From DATJSJ01 sp035504175 (GTDB lineage Bacteria; Pseudomonadota; Alphaproteobacteria; Acetobacterales; Acetobacteraceae), in assembly GCA_035504175.1 (NCBI GenBank), contig DATJSJ010000141.1:1-21668 (forward strand): a stretch of 21,668 nt of DNA, read 5' to 3'. A program made the position numbers and the translations under genes. Below are positions 7,718 to 14,425 of the stretch, one piece after another. Below the pieces are notes generated by a model. It was not told the origin of the DNA, did not search any database, and was given only the letters and a program-made list of their open reading frames with translations. Position 1 is the first letter of the stretch. Each line of letters begins with the position of its first letter.

Positions 7718-9355
7718 TCACTCCGCTCCCTGCGCATCCGCCCGTATCATGTCTGCCGCCTTCTCCGCGATCATCGTCGTCGGCGCGTTCGTATTGCCCG
7801 ATGTGATACTCGGCATGATCGAGGCGTCGACGACGCGCAGCCCGGCGATGCCGTGCACCCGAAGTCGCTCGTCCACCACCGCCATTGCATCCTGACCCAT
7901 CCGGCAGGTGCCCACAGGATGGAAGATCGTGGTGCCGATCTGCCCGGCCGCCGCCACCAGCTCCGCCTCGGTTTGCGCGTCCGGCCCGGGGCGGAACTCC
8001 TGCGGGTGGAAGCGCGCCAGCGGCGGCGCCGCGCAGATCCTCCGGGTGAGGCGGATCGCGGCCGCCGCGACGTGGCGGTCGCCCTCCGTGCTGAGGTAGT
8101 TCGGCTGGATGTGCGGCGGCGTGGCGGGATCGGGGGCGGCCAGGCGGACATGGCCGCGGCTTTCCGGGCGCAGATGGCAGACGCTGGCGGTGAAGGCGGG
8201 AAACGGGTGCAGCTTCTCGCCGAACCGGTCGAGCGATAGCGGCTGCACGTGGTATTCGAGATCGGGCGTATCCCGCGCCGGATCGCTGCGGGTGAAGGCG
8301 CCGAGCTGGCTCGGTGCCATGCTCATCGGCCCGCGCCGCAGCACCGCGTATTGTGCGGCGATTCCGGCCTTCCCGACCAGGCGGCCCGCGACCTCGTTCA
8401 GCGTGCGCGTGCCGCTGACGCGATAGGCGAGGCGAAGCTGCAAATGGTCTTGCAGGTTCTCGCCGACGCCGGGCAGCGCATGCGCGACCGCGATGCCGTG
8501 CGCCTGCAGCAGGTCGGGCGCGCCGATGCCCGAGAGCTGCAGCAGATGCGGCGAGCCGATCGCGCCGGCGCAGAGGATCACCTCCCGCCGCGCGCCGATG
8601 CGTGCCTCCTGCCCGTCGATGCGGAGCGTGACGCCCGCGGCGCGACGCCCTTCCAGTCGCAAGCCGCGCGCTTCGGCGTGGGTGATCACGCGAAGGTTTG
8701 GCCGCCGGCGCGCCGGACGCAGAAAGGCACGCACCGCGTTCCAGCGCACGCCGCGGCGCTGCGTGACATGAAAGAAGCCGCAGCCCTCGTTGTCGCCGCG
8801 ATTGAAATCCTCGGTGGGCGGGATGCCGACCGACGCGGCGGCGGCGCGGAACGCGTCTAGGATCTCCCAGGAGAGGCGCTGGCGTTCGATGCGCAGCTCG
8901 CCGCCGGTGCCGTGCAGCGCGTCGCCGCCGGGGGCAAAATCCTCGGAACGGCGGAAATAGGGCAGCACGTCGTGCCAGGCCCAGCCGGCATTGCCGGCCT
9001 GGCGCCAGAGATCGTAGTCGCGCGCCTGGCCGCGCATGTAGATCATGCCGTTGATCGAGGAGCAGCCGCCCAGCACCTTGCCGCGCGGATAGCCCAGCGC
9101 GCGGCCGCCGAGTCCCGCTTCCGGCTCGGTGCGGAAGCACCAGTCGGTACGCGGATTGTCGATGCAGTAGAGATAGCCGACCGGGATGTGGATCCAGAGA
9201 TAGTCGTCGCGCCCGCCCGCCTCGAGCAATGCCACGGTGACGCTGGGATCGGCGCTCAGCCGGTTGGCCAGCACGCAACCGGCGGAGCCGGCGCCGACGA
9301 TGACATAGTCGAACGTGCCGAGATCACCGCCTCGCGTCTGGGCCGCCTTCGCCAC
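7718..9355 (-). CDS. GMC-family FAD-dependent oxidoreductase
   Basis: A 545-residue choline/alcohol dehydrogenase-type flavoprotein. The FAD-binding DYVIVGAGSAGCVLANRLS is at residues 16-34. The GMC signature PRGKVLGGCSSINGMIYMRG follows. The C-terminal catalytic pair is H479 (FHPVGTCRMG) and N523 (SGNTNAPTTMIAEKA), spaced 44 residues as in characterised GMC enzymes. The GTG start at 9355 has GAGGAGGG about 7 nt upstream; an ATG at 9418 would add a 21-residue low-complexity extension without such a site. No signal peptide is evident. The substrate is unknown: a primary alcohol or choline-like compound by family, perhaps a sugar or polyol by context. The stop codon lies at the edge of the inverted repeat. 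It is the last gene of the leftward series from 13416, 72 bp after the 90-aa gene. Confidence 0.92.
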   Translation of the reverse strand: MAKAAQTRGGDLGTFDYVIVGAGSAGCVLANRLSADPSVTVALLEAGGRDDYLWIHIPVGYLYCIDNPRTDWCFRTEPEAGLGGRALGYPRGKVLGGCSSINGMIYMRGQARDYDLWRQAGNAGWAWHDVLPYFRRSEDFAPGGDALHGTGGELRIERQRLSWEILDAFRAAAASVGIPPTEDFNRGDNEGCGFFHVTQRRGVRWNAVRAFLRPARRRPNLRVITHAEARGLRLEGRRAAGVTLRIDGQEARIGARREVILCAGAIGSPHLLQLSGIGAPDLLQAHGIAVAHALPGVGENLQDHLQLRLAYRVSGTRTLNEVAGRLVGKAGIAAQYAVLRRGPMSMAPSQLGAFTRSDPARDTPDLEYHVQPLSLDRFGEKLHPFPAFTASVCHLRPESRGHVRLAAPDPATPPHIQPNYLSTEGDRHVAAAAIRLTRRICAAPPLARFHPQEFRPGPDAQTEAELVAAAGQIGTTIFHPVGTCRMGQDAMAVVDERLRVHGIAGLRVVDASIMPSITSGNTNAPTTMIAEKAADMIRADAQGAE

Positions 9356-9427
9356 TGCACCGCCCTCCTCGCCGCCAGCATGCCGCAGGCCCGGGGCCGC
9401 GGCCAGCATGGGGGCCACGGAGACGCT

Positions 9428-9700
9428 TCAGCGTCGCGGCATCGTCTCCCAGTCGACCGGTCGGCAATCGGATGGCTCGAGGTCGCAGGCAAGCCAGCCT
9501 CCCGCCGGCTGTAACACCTGCCAGGTGCGGCCCAGCGTATCCCAGCGCACCAAAGCCTCCGATCGGTCGCGGAAGCGGACGCGCAGCACCGATCCGTCAC
9601 GCGGCGCCGACGGCCAGGGGGTCTGCATCAGCAGATCGCCCGGGCCGGGCTCGGCCGGCATGAACAGCCGGCGGATCAGATCGGAATCACGCTTGCTCAT
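9428..9700 (-). CDS. 90-residue protein of unknown function, coupled to the GGDEF-EAL gene
   Basis: The start ATG overlaps the stop of the upstream GGDEF-EAL gene as ATGA (9697-9700), which argues for a real, translationally coupled gene. The protein begins MSKRDSDLIRRLFMPAEPGPGDLLMQTPWP and continues with alternating charged and hydrophobic residues (SVLRVRFRDRSEALVRWDTLGRTWQVL), suggesting a small beta-rich domain. It has no signal peptide or membrane segment. I do not recognise the family. Position suggests a cytoplasmic partner or modifier of the c-di-GMP enzyme, but this rests on coupling alone; it may also be a conserved neighbour without functional link. Confidence 0.6.
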   Translation of the reverse strand: MSKRDSDLIRRLFMPAEPGPGDLLMQTPWPSAPRDGSVLRVRFRDRSEALVRWDTLGRTWQVLQPAGGWLACDLEPSDCRPVDWETMPRR

Positions 9701-12144
9701 TCGACGGCCCGTACCACGGTGAGTGTGCCGCGCCCGGTGCCGCTGCGCCCGGTCAGGCGTTCGCCGAAGCAGTAGGAATCGGCGGCGAGTGCCGCGCAGA
9801 CCTCGTGCTGCGTGCGCGGCCGGTCGAAGAAATAGCCCTGGCCGAGCGTGCAGCCCGCCTCGCGTACCAGTTCGAGCTGTTCCTGCGTCTCCACGCCTTC
9901 GGCGGTGGTCGCCATGCCGAGGCGCGTGGCGAGCCCGACCACGGAATGGATGATGGCGAGCGAGTCGCTGCGCAGGCCGAGATCGCGCACGAAGGACTGG
10001 TCGACCTTGACCTTGTCGAACGGGAAGCGGCGGAGATAGCTGAGCGAGGAATAGCCGGTGCCGAAATCGTCCAGTGCCACCGAGATCCCGAGGGCGCGCA
10101 GATCGTGCAGGCTGGACAGCACGCCATCGCTGTCATGCAGTAGCGCGGTCTCGGTGATTTCGAGCTCGAGCCGCCGCGGCTCCAGCCCGACCTGCCCGAG
10201 CACCTTGCGCACCGCGGCGACGATGTTGGTGCCGCGGAACTGCCGCGGCGAGAGATTGACCGCGACGCGCACGCCGTCCGACCAGGCGCGCGCGTCCTCG
10301 CAGGCGCGCCACAGCACCCATTCGCCGATCGGCACGATCATCCGCGTGTCCTCGGCGATCGGGATAAACCGCGCCGGCGAGATCATGCCGAGCTCCGGGT
10401 GTCGCCAGCGCAGCAGCGCTTCGAACTGCACCAGCCGGCCGGTGCGGATGTCGACGATCGGCTGGTAGTGCAGCTCGAACTGCTCGCGTGCCAGCGCGTC
10501 GCGCAGATCGTTGGCGATGGTGGTACGGGCATGCATCTCGCGCCCCATCTCCGCCTCGAAGAAGCGGAACACGGAGCGACCGTCGGCCTTGGCACGATAC
10601 AGCGCCATGTCGGCGTTCCGCAGCAGCATCGACGCCGTGGTGCCGGGCTCGGCGAGCGCGATGCCGATGCTGGTGCCGATCGTGACCCGCCTTCCCTCGA
10701 TCTCGAAGGGCTGGGACAGCGCATCGACCACCCGTTCCGCGAGGCTGGCACTGTCCTCCGGGCCGGCGATGTCGGTCTGCAGGATGGCGAACTCGTCGCC
10801 GCCGAGGCGGGAGACCAGATCCTGCTCGCGCAGGCAGGCGCGCAGGCGCTGGGCGCTGAGCTGCAGCAGTGTGTCGCCGCCGGCATGCCCGATCGTGTCG
10901 TTGATGTCCTTGAAATGATCGAGATCGAGCAGCAGCACGCCGAACCGCCGGCCCTCCCGCAGCCGGATCAGAGCGTCATCCAGACGCAGGCCGAACAGCA
11001 CCCGGTTGGGCAGGCCGGACAGCGAGTCGTGATGCGCGACATGCGCGATCTGTGCCTCGATGCGGCGGCGCTCGGAGATGTCCTCATAGGTCGCGACCCA
11101 GCCGCCGGCCTGCATCGGCACCAGGGCGATTTCCAGCGCCCGGTCATCCTCTTCGGCGGTGAACGAGGAGCCGCCGCGCCGGGCGGCGGTGAGCCGGCGC
11201 TCCTCGTCGCGGATGCGCTCGACCAGGCGCCGCGGCTGCGCCGCGCGCTCGGTCGCGGTCGCGAACAGCGCGTCGATCGCGACGCCCGGAAAGGCATCGT
11301 TGGCGGTGAGGCCGAACAGTTCGAGGAACTGCGTGTTGCAGACGATCAGCCGGTTCGCCGCATCCACCATGCAAAGTCCGTGCAGCATGTTGTTCAGCGC
11401 GGCATGGAAATGCGCGTTCTGCATCTCGAGCTGCCGGTTGGCACTCTCGGCCGCCTGATGCGCGATGGAGAGCTCCTCGGTCGTGGCGCTGAGACTATGG
11501 GTCAGCGTGCGCAAGCCGTCATGCGCGACCCGCACGGATCGGTTCTGCCGCAACAGCAGCGCGATCAGTGCCAGGCCACAGATGAACAGGGCGATGAACA
11601 GGACGGTCGAGGCCCAGTGCAGCGCCGAGAGCCGCTCCTGGTCGGCGGCGATGTGGTCGCCGACATAGTTGCTGGCAAACGAGGACATGCGCGTGAGCTG
11701 CGCGTCGAGCGGCGTCAGCTCGGCCACCACCGTCGCCACGGCGTCGGCGGTGTCGAGCCGGTTCAGCTTCGGCCCGATGCGCGCGAGCACCGCGGCCAGG
11801 TTGTCGAGCGTGCCGACGAGCCCGGGATACTGGTCGAGGAACTGACGGAAGGATGGCCGGTTCAGCACCTTCAGCCGGTTCTGCAGGATCGCGTAGCGCA
11901 GCGCGATCTCGTCCTGCGTCACCGTGGTGCCGGGCAGCGGCAGCGCTGCCACCGCTGCTTGCAGGCGCATGAATTCGATCGCGCCCTGACCGGCATCGAA
12001 CGCGTCGTCGTATCGAGCCAGGCGCCGCATGGCGTGTTCCTGCTCGATCGTGAGGTAGGCGGTGTACAGGGCGGCGCCGGTGAACAGCGCCAGCACCGCA
12101 AAGAGCGGCCGCTTCAGCCGGCTGAGATGCGCCCCCCGCGTCAC
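9697..12144 (-). CDS. dcpA: membrane PAS-GGDEF-EAL dual c-di-GMP enzyme, DcpA-like
   Basis: An 815-residue inner-membrane protein. Transmembrane helix 1 is at about 13-32, a ~140-residue helical periplasmic region at 33-172, and helix 2 at about 178-198. A coiled linker, a PAS domain (about 245-360), GGDEF (about 370-530) and EAL (about 540-785) follow. The cyclase motif GGDEF is intact at 448-452 with inhibitory RxxD (R439-D442) exactly five residues before it. All EAL phosphodiesterase residues are present: E575, N630, E662, D692, D693, K713 and E749. Both activities are therefore possible. The GTG at 12144 is chosen because it lies 5 bp after the PruR-like stop; longer readings overlap that gene. 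In Agrobacterium, DcpA has this domain logic and is switched by PruR through its periplasmic part. The dcpA name rests on architecture and gene order. Confidence 0.88.
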   Translation of the reverse strand: MTRGAHLSRLKRPLFAVLALFTGAALYTAYLTIEQEHAMRRLARYDDAFDAGQGAIEFMRLQAAVAALPLPGTTVTQDEIALRYAILQNRLKVLNRPSFRQFLDQYPGLVGTLDNLAAVLARIGPKLNRLDTADAVATVVAELTPLDAQLTRMSSFASNYVGDHIAADQERLSALHWASTVLFIALFICGLALIALLLRQNRSVRVAHDGLRTLTHSLSATTEELSIAHQAAESANRQLEMQNAHFHAALNNMLHGLCMVDAANRLIVCNTQFLELFGLTANDAFPGVAIDALFATATERAAQPRRLVERIRDEERRLTAARRGGSSFTAEEDDRALEIALVPMQAGGWVATYEDISERRRIEAQIAHVAHHDSLSGLPNRVLFGLRLDDALIRLREGRRFGVLLLDLDHFKDINDTIGHAGGDTLLQLSAQRLRACLREQDLVSRLGGDEFAILQTDIAGPEDSASLAERVVDALSQPFEIEGRRVTIGTSIGIALAEPGTTASMLLRNADMALYRAKADGRSVFRFFEAEMGREMHARTTIANDLRDALAREQFELHYQPIVDIRTGRLVQFEALLRWRHPELGMISPARFIPIAEDTRMIVPIGEWVLWRACEDARAWSDGVRVAVNLSPRQFRGTNIVAAVRKVLGQVGLEPRRLELEITETALLHDSDGVLSSLHDLRALGISVALDDFGTGYSSLSYLRRFPFDKVKVDQSFVRDLGLRSDSLAIIHSVVGLATRLGMATTAEGVETQEQLELVREAGCTLGQGYFFDRPRTQHEVCAALAADSYCFGERLTGRSGTGRGTLTVVRAVE

Positions 12145-12149
12145 GGCCG

Positions 12150-12677
12150 CTATTGGACGGTGAGCTTGTTGATCTGCCAGACGCTGCGGCCGTAATAGGT
12201 CTGCTGCCGGAGATCGGGATCGCTGTCGAACGGATAGACGATGAACAGCGGCCCCTTGTCGGAGACCGGCATGTATTGGCCGTTGCGCCGCGTGGCGAGC
12301 AGCGTGTGGTATTTGGCGAAGTCGGAGATCGGCAGCTCGGCGCTGTAGTCGTTCAGCGCCGAGGCGACCAGGGTCGTGCCGTTCGCGCCCAGGAAGCCGA
12401 GCAACGTCGTGAGTGGCACGCCGGTGAACGTCACCTTGCCCTGATCCCACGGCGTGCCGGTGGTGATGCTGGCAAGTCCGAGCGCTTCCAGCGTCGGCAT
12501 GTCGAACACCGCGGTCTTGCCGAGATTGGTGACGGTGATGCGGCCGGAGACCACGAGCACCGGCTTGCCTTTCGGCAGCGGCAGCACCGGCGTTGCGGCG
12601 CGGACGATGCCGCTGCCGGCGGCAAGCGAGAAGGACGCCACCAGCGCCCCGAGCGTGTCACGTCTGGTGATCGGCAT
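12150..12677 (-). CDS. pruR: Tat-exported SUOX-fold pterin-binding-type protein, PruR-like
   Basis: A 175-residue exported protein. The start MPITRRDTLGALVASFSLAAGSGIVRA has twin arginines (R5-R6) and a cleavable signal ending near residue 27, so Tat export is likely. The mature part resembles the oxidoreductase molybdopterin-binding (SUOX, COG3915) fold: VLVVSGRITV, FDMPTLEALG, VTFTGVPLTTLLGFLG, LNDYSAELPISDF and the C-terminal GPLFIVYPFDSDPDLRQQTYYGRSVWQINKL. It contains no cysteine, so the Mo-ligating Cys of sulfite oxidase enzymes is missing and catalysis is unlikely. A. tumefaciens PruR, encoded with dcpA, has this fold and binds pterins rather than Mo cofactor. AGGAG lies 6 nt before the ATG at 12677. 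The 5-bp gap to dcpA indicates one transcript. Confidence 0.8.
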   Translation of the reverse strand: MPITRRDTLGALVASFSLAAGSGIVRAATPVLPLPKGKPVLVVSGRITVTNLGKTAVFDMPTLEALGLASITTGTPWDQGKVTFTGVPLTTLLGFLGANGTTLVASALNDYSAELPISDFAKYHTLLATRRNGQYMPVSDKGPLFIVYPFDSDPDLRQQTYYGRSVWQINKLTVQ

Positions 12678-12711
12678 GGTCGTCTCCTGGCTGTGGCAAA
12701 GACTCGTTGGC

Positions 12712-12731
12712 AAAACCGCCGATTGCGGCGG
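12712..12731 (-). terminator. hairpin with T-run between folE and pruR
   Basis: On the minus strand CCGCCG-CAAT-CGGCGG (12731-12716) is followed at once by TTTTG. This is the form of a short intrinsic terminator, 46 nt after the folE stop and about 35 nt before the pruR start. It could end the folE transcript or attenuate read-through into pruR-dcpA. Confidence 0.5.
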
Positions 12732-12736
12732 GGCAG

Positions 12737-12766
12737 CGGATCGGCACCGGATCGGAAGCGGATTGG
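12737..12766. repeat. three tandem CGGATCGG repeats, 11-bp period
   Basis: CGGATCGG at 12737-12744 and 12748-12755 and CGGATTGG at 12759-12766 are spaced one DNA turn apart in the 100-bp folE-pruR gap, just after the folE stop. Such helical phasing fits a regulator-binding site, though simple sequence drift is possible. Confidence 0.4.
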
Positions 12767-12777
12767 CCGGGGCGGGA

Positions 12778-13416
12778 TCAGGCACGCGGCGTCGCCGCGA
12801 TCAGCGACAGCAATTCGCGGCGCGACGCGGCATCGTCGCGGAAGCGGCCGAGCATCGTGCTGGTGGTCATGGTGACGCCGGGCTTGTGTACCCCCCGGGT
12901 CGTCATGCAGTGGTGCGTCGCCTCGATCACCACGCCGACGCCGCGCGGCTGCAGCACCCGCTCGATCGTGCCGGCAATCTGCGCCGTCAGCCGCTCCTGG
13001 ATCTGCAGGCGGCGGCCGTAGGCGTCGACCAGCCGGGCCAGCTTGCTGATGCCGACCACGCGGGAGCCCGGCAGGTAGGCGACATGGGCGCGTCCGATGA
13101 TCGGCGCCATGTGGTGCTCGCACATGCTCTGCAGCGGGATGTCGCGGAGCAGCACCAGCTCGTCATAGCCGTCCACTTCCTCGAAGGTGCGTTGCAGCAG
13201 CGCGTCCGGGTCGATGGCATAGCCGGCGAACCATTCGCCGTAGGCGCGGCGCACCCGCCGCGGCGTATCGCGCAGCCCCTCCCGCGAGGGGTCGTCGCCG
13301 GTCCAGCGCAGCAGCGTCTCGATCGCCGATTCCACGTCGGCCTCGGACGGCCGCTCCCCGCCTGGCAACAGGCCAAGGGCCCGTCGGCCAGCCAACACTG
13401 TGCTCACGGCGTGCAT
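12778..13416 (-). CDS. folE: GTP cyclohydrolase I
   Basis: A 212-residue cytoplasmic enzyme that converts GTP to 7,8-dihydroneopterin triphosphate, the first step of folate and other pterins. Zinc ligands C99, H102 (MCEHHMAP) and C170 (HHCMTTRG) are intact, as are catalytic H101 and H168. RDTPRRV (49-55), GISKLARLVDAYGRRLQIQERLT (122-144) and GVHKPG are family motifs. Start choice is open: ATG 13416 gives this length, GTG 13407 has AAGGGG at a better distance (9 nt), and ATG 13470 would add 18 residues. It lies 100 bp upstream of pruR in the same direction. This supplies the pterin precursor next to the presumed pterin sensor. It may also serve folate, and H4MPT-type pterins also begin with GTP cyclohydrolysis. 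Confidence 0.96.
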   Translation of the reverse strand: MHAVSTVLAGRRALGLLPGGERPSEADVESAIETLLRWTGDDPSREGLRDTPRRVRRAYGEWFAGYAIDPDALLQRTFEEVDGYDELVLLRDIPLQSMCEHHMAPIIGRAHVAYLPGSRVVGISKLARLVDAYGRRLQIQERLTAQIAGTIERVLQPRGVGVVIEATHHCMTTRGVHKPGVTMTTSTMLGRFRDDAASRRELLSLIAATPRA

Positions 13417-13581
13417 CCCCTTCGCGTGCAGTCGGAATAACCCGCCCATCAAGGGAACGGGGCACGGCATCTATCAACCTGACGTTAACGCAGCGCCAAA
13501 TCGTACGCGGCACGAAACCGCAGCCGGGCGGGTCGGCTGGAGCGCCGCCCCGCGCGTGTTAGGCACCCGGGATGACGAGAC

Positions 13582-13586
13582 GGAGG
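13582..13586 (+). promoter_or_regulatory. ribosome binding site deciding the methyltransferase start
   Basis: GGAGG lies 6 nt before ATG 13593, favouring it over the ATG at 13572. The 176-bp gap between this gene and divergent folE must hold both promoters; I see no convincing -35/-10 pair in it. Confidence 0.65.
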
Positions 13587-13592
13587 GATTGG

Positions 13593-14303
13593 ATGAACGT
13601 GCAGGCGCCGCGGCCCGCGCCGGAAGCGATCGAGGGCGACCTGCTCGCCGATACGGTCGCAGCACTGCCGTCGCGGGCCCGCATGATCGATTACGGCTGT
13701 CTCGGCTGGAGGGCGGCGCGGCTCGCCGCGGCGATCGGCCGCGGCGATCTCGAGCAGTTCGGCGTCGATCTCGGCGCCGAACCGGCCGGGCGGCCGCCGG
13801 CCGCCCGCTTTCTGACGCTTGCCGCCCCCGGGGCCGGGCTGCCGGCGCTGGAGGCGGATCTCCTGGTCGCCTCGCATGTGCTGGAGCATTGCACCGACCC
13901 GGTGGCGATCTTCGCCACCTGGCTGCACGCCGTGCGTCCGGGGGGCCGGATCTATGTCGAGGCGCCAAGCGACCGCGCCGCCCTGCCATGCAGCAGCGAC
14001 GACGCCGAGGATCACGCCTTCGGCAATTTCTGGGACGACCCGACGCATGTCCGGCCCTGGCCGGCCGCGGCGCTGTACCGCCTGGCGCTGTCCTGGGGTG
14101 CGGTGCCCGAACGCTGCCTGCATGCGGTGCGCGGCGGCATTCATTGCGGCGTCGCGCTGATCCGCCGGGTCGACGCGGCGCCGCCGCGATACCGCTATAT
14201 CTCGCTGCGCGACGTGCCGCCCGGGCTGGCCCATGCCCTCGCCCATGCCGGGATCGACCCGCCCCGCACGACGCCGCCGTCGCTGACGCTCACGCCACCC
14301 TGA
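13593..14303 (+). CDS. class I SAM-dependent methyltransferase-like protein
   Basis: A 236-residue protein with a Rossmann-type methyltransferase core. The first strand and loop MIDYGCLGWRAARLA (residues 31-45) are a degenerate motif I, with DYGCLGW instead of DxGxGxG. The second half is clearer: LLVASHVLEHCTDPVAIFATWLHAVRPGGRIYVEAP, as in Methyltransf_11/23 proteins of glycan and lipid biosynthesis. Later residues (HAFGNFWDDPTHVRPW) resemble the sugar- or glycan-modifying branch. The substrate is unknown. It is divergent from folE and is followed after 122 bp by the MFS gene in the same direction. The weak glycine motif leaves some doubt about SAM binding. Confidence 0.75.
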   Translation: MNVQAPRPAPEAIEGDLLADTVAALPSRARMIDYGCLGWRAARLAAAIGRGDLEQFGVDLGAEPAGRPPAARFLTLAAPGAGLPALEADLLVASHVLEHCTDPVAIFATWLHAVRPGGRIYVEAPSDRAALPCSSDDAEDHAFGNFWDDPTHVRPWPAAALYRLALSWGAVPERCLHAVRGGIHCGVALIRRVDAAPPRYRYISLRDVPPGLAHALAHAGIDPPRTTPPSLTLTPP

Positions 14304-14425
14304 CCCTGCCGATCGGCGGCGCCCAGCGCCACTTTCGCGCCGTCCGGGGTGGTGCTAGGGCGACCATGCTTCTCCATCACAGCCGCCGCGGGCAGCGTGG
14401 AACGCGTCGCGGGGCAGGGGACATC

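Larger units (their letters stand above)
7578..7719. repeat. nested inverted repeat between convergent genes
   Basis: A markedly A/T-rich 142-bp element in a GC-rich background. The outermost arms GAAGGAAGAG (7578-7587) and CTCTTCCTTC (7710-7719) are perfect complements. The innermost CATTCGTT (7625-7632) and AACGAATG (7669-7676) are also perfect. Between them the two ~53-nt arms align almost throughout (18 of 20 next to the core). Each arm also folds on itself into a hairpin. The core 7633-7668 is GC-rich. It starts 8 bp after the binding-protein stop and ends within the stop codon of the convergent oxidoreductase gene. The design suggests a dispersed non-coding repeat (REP/MITE-like) acting as a two-way terminator or mRNA 3'-end stabiliser. 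Similar T/A-rich hairpin elements are, from memory, common in Acetobacteraceae genomes; I could not check copy number. Confidence 0.8.

Noticed and set aside
12145..12450. N-terminal extension of the GGDEF-EAL frame up to 12450
   Set aside because: It lies entirely over the pruR coding region and reads as Arg-rich shadow sequence; the first membrane helix follows directly after GTG 12144.
12150..12677. Annotation as a sulfite oxidase/molybdopterin-dependent enzyme
   Set aside because: The fold fits, but there is no cysteine to ligate molybdenum, and gene order matches pruR-dcpA.
13417..13592. Riboswitch or pterin-responsive leader upstream of folE
   Set aside because: I could not find a conserved stem arrangement or a known THF-riboswitch core in these 176 bp.
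13400..14425. 340-residue N-terminal extension of the MFS frame
   Set aside because: It overlaps the methyltransferase and part of folE, with shadow-type composition; transporter helices start only after ATG 14426.
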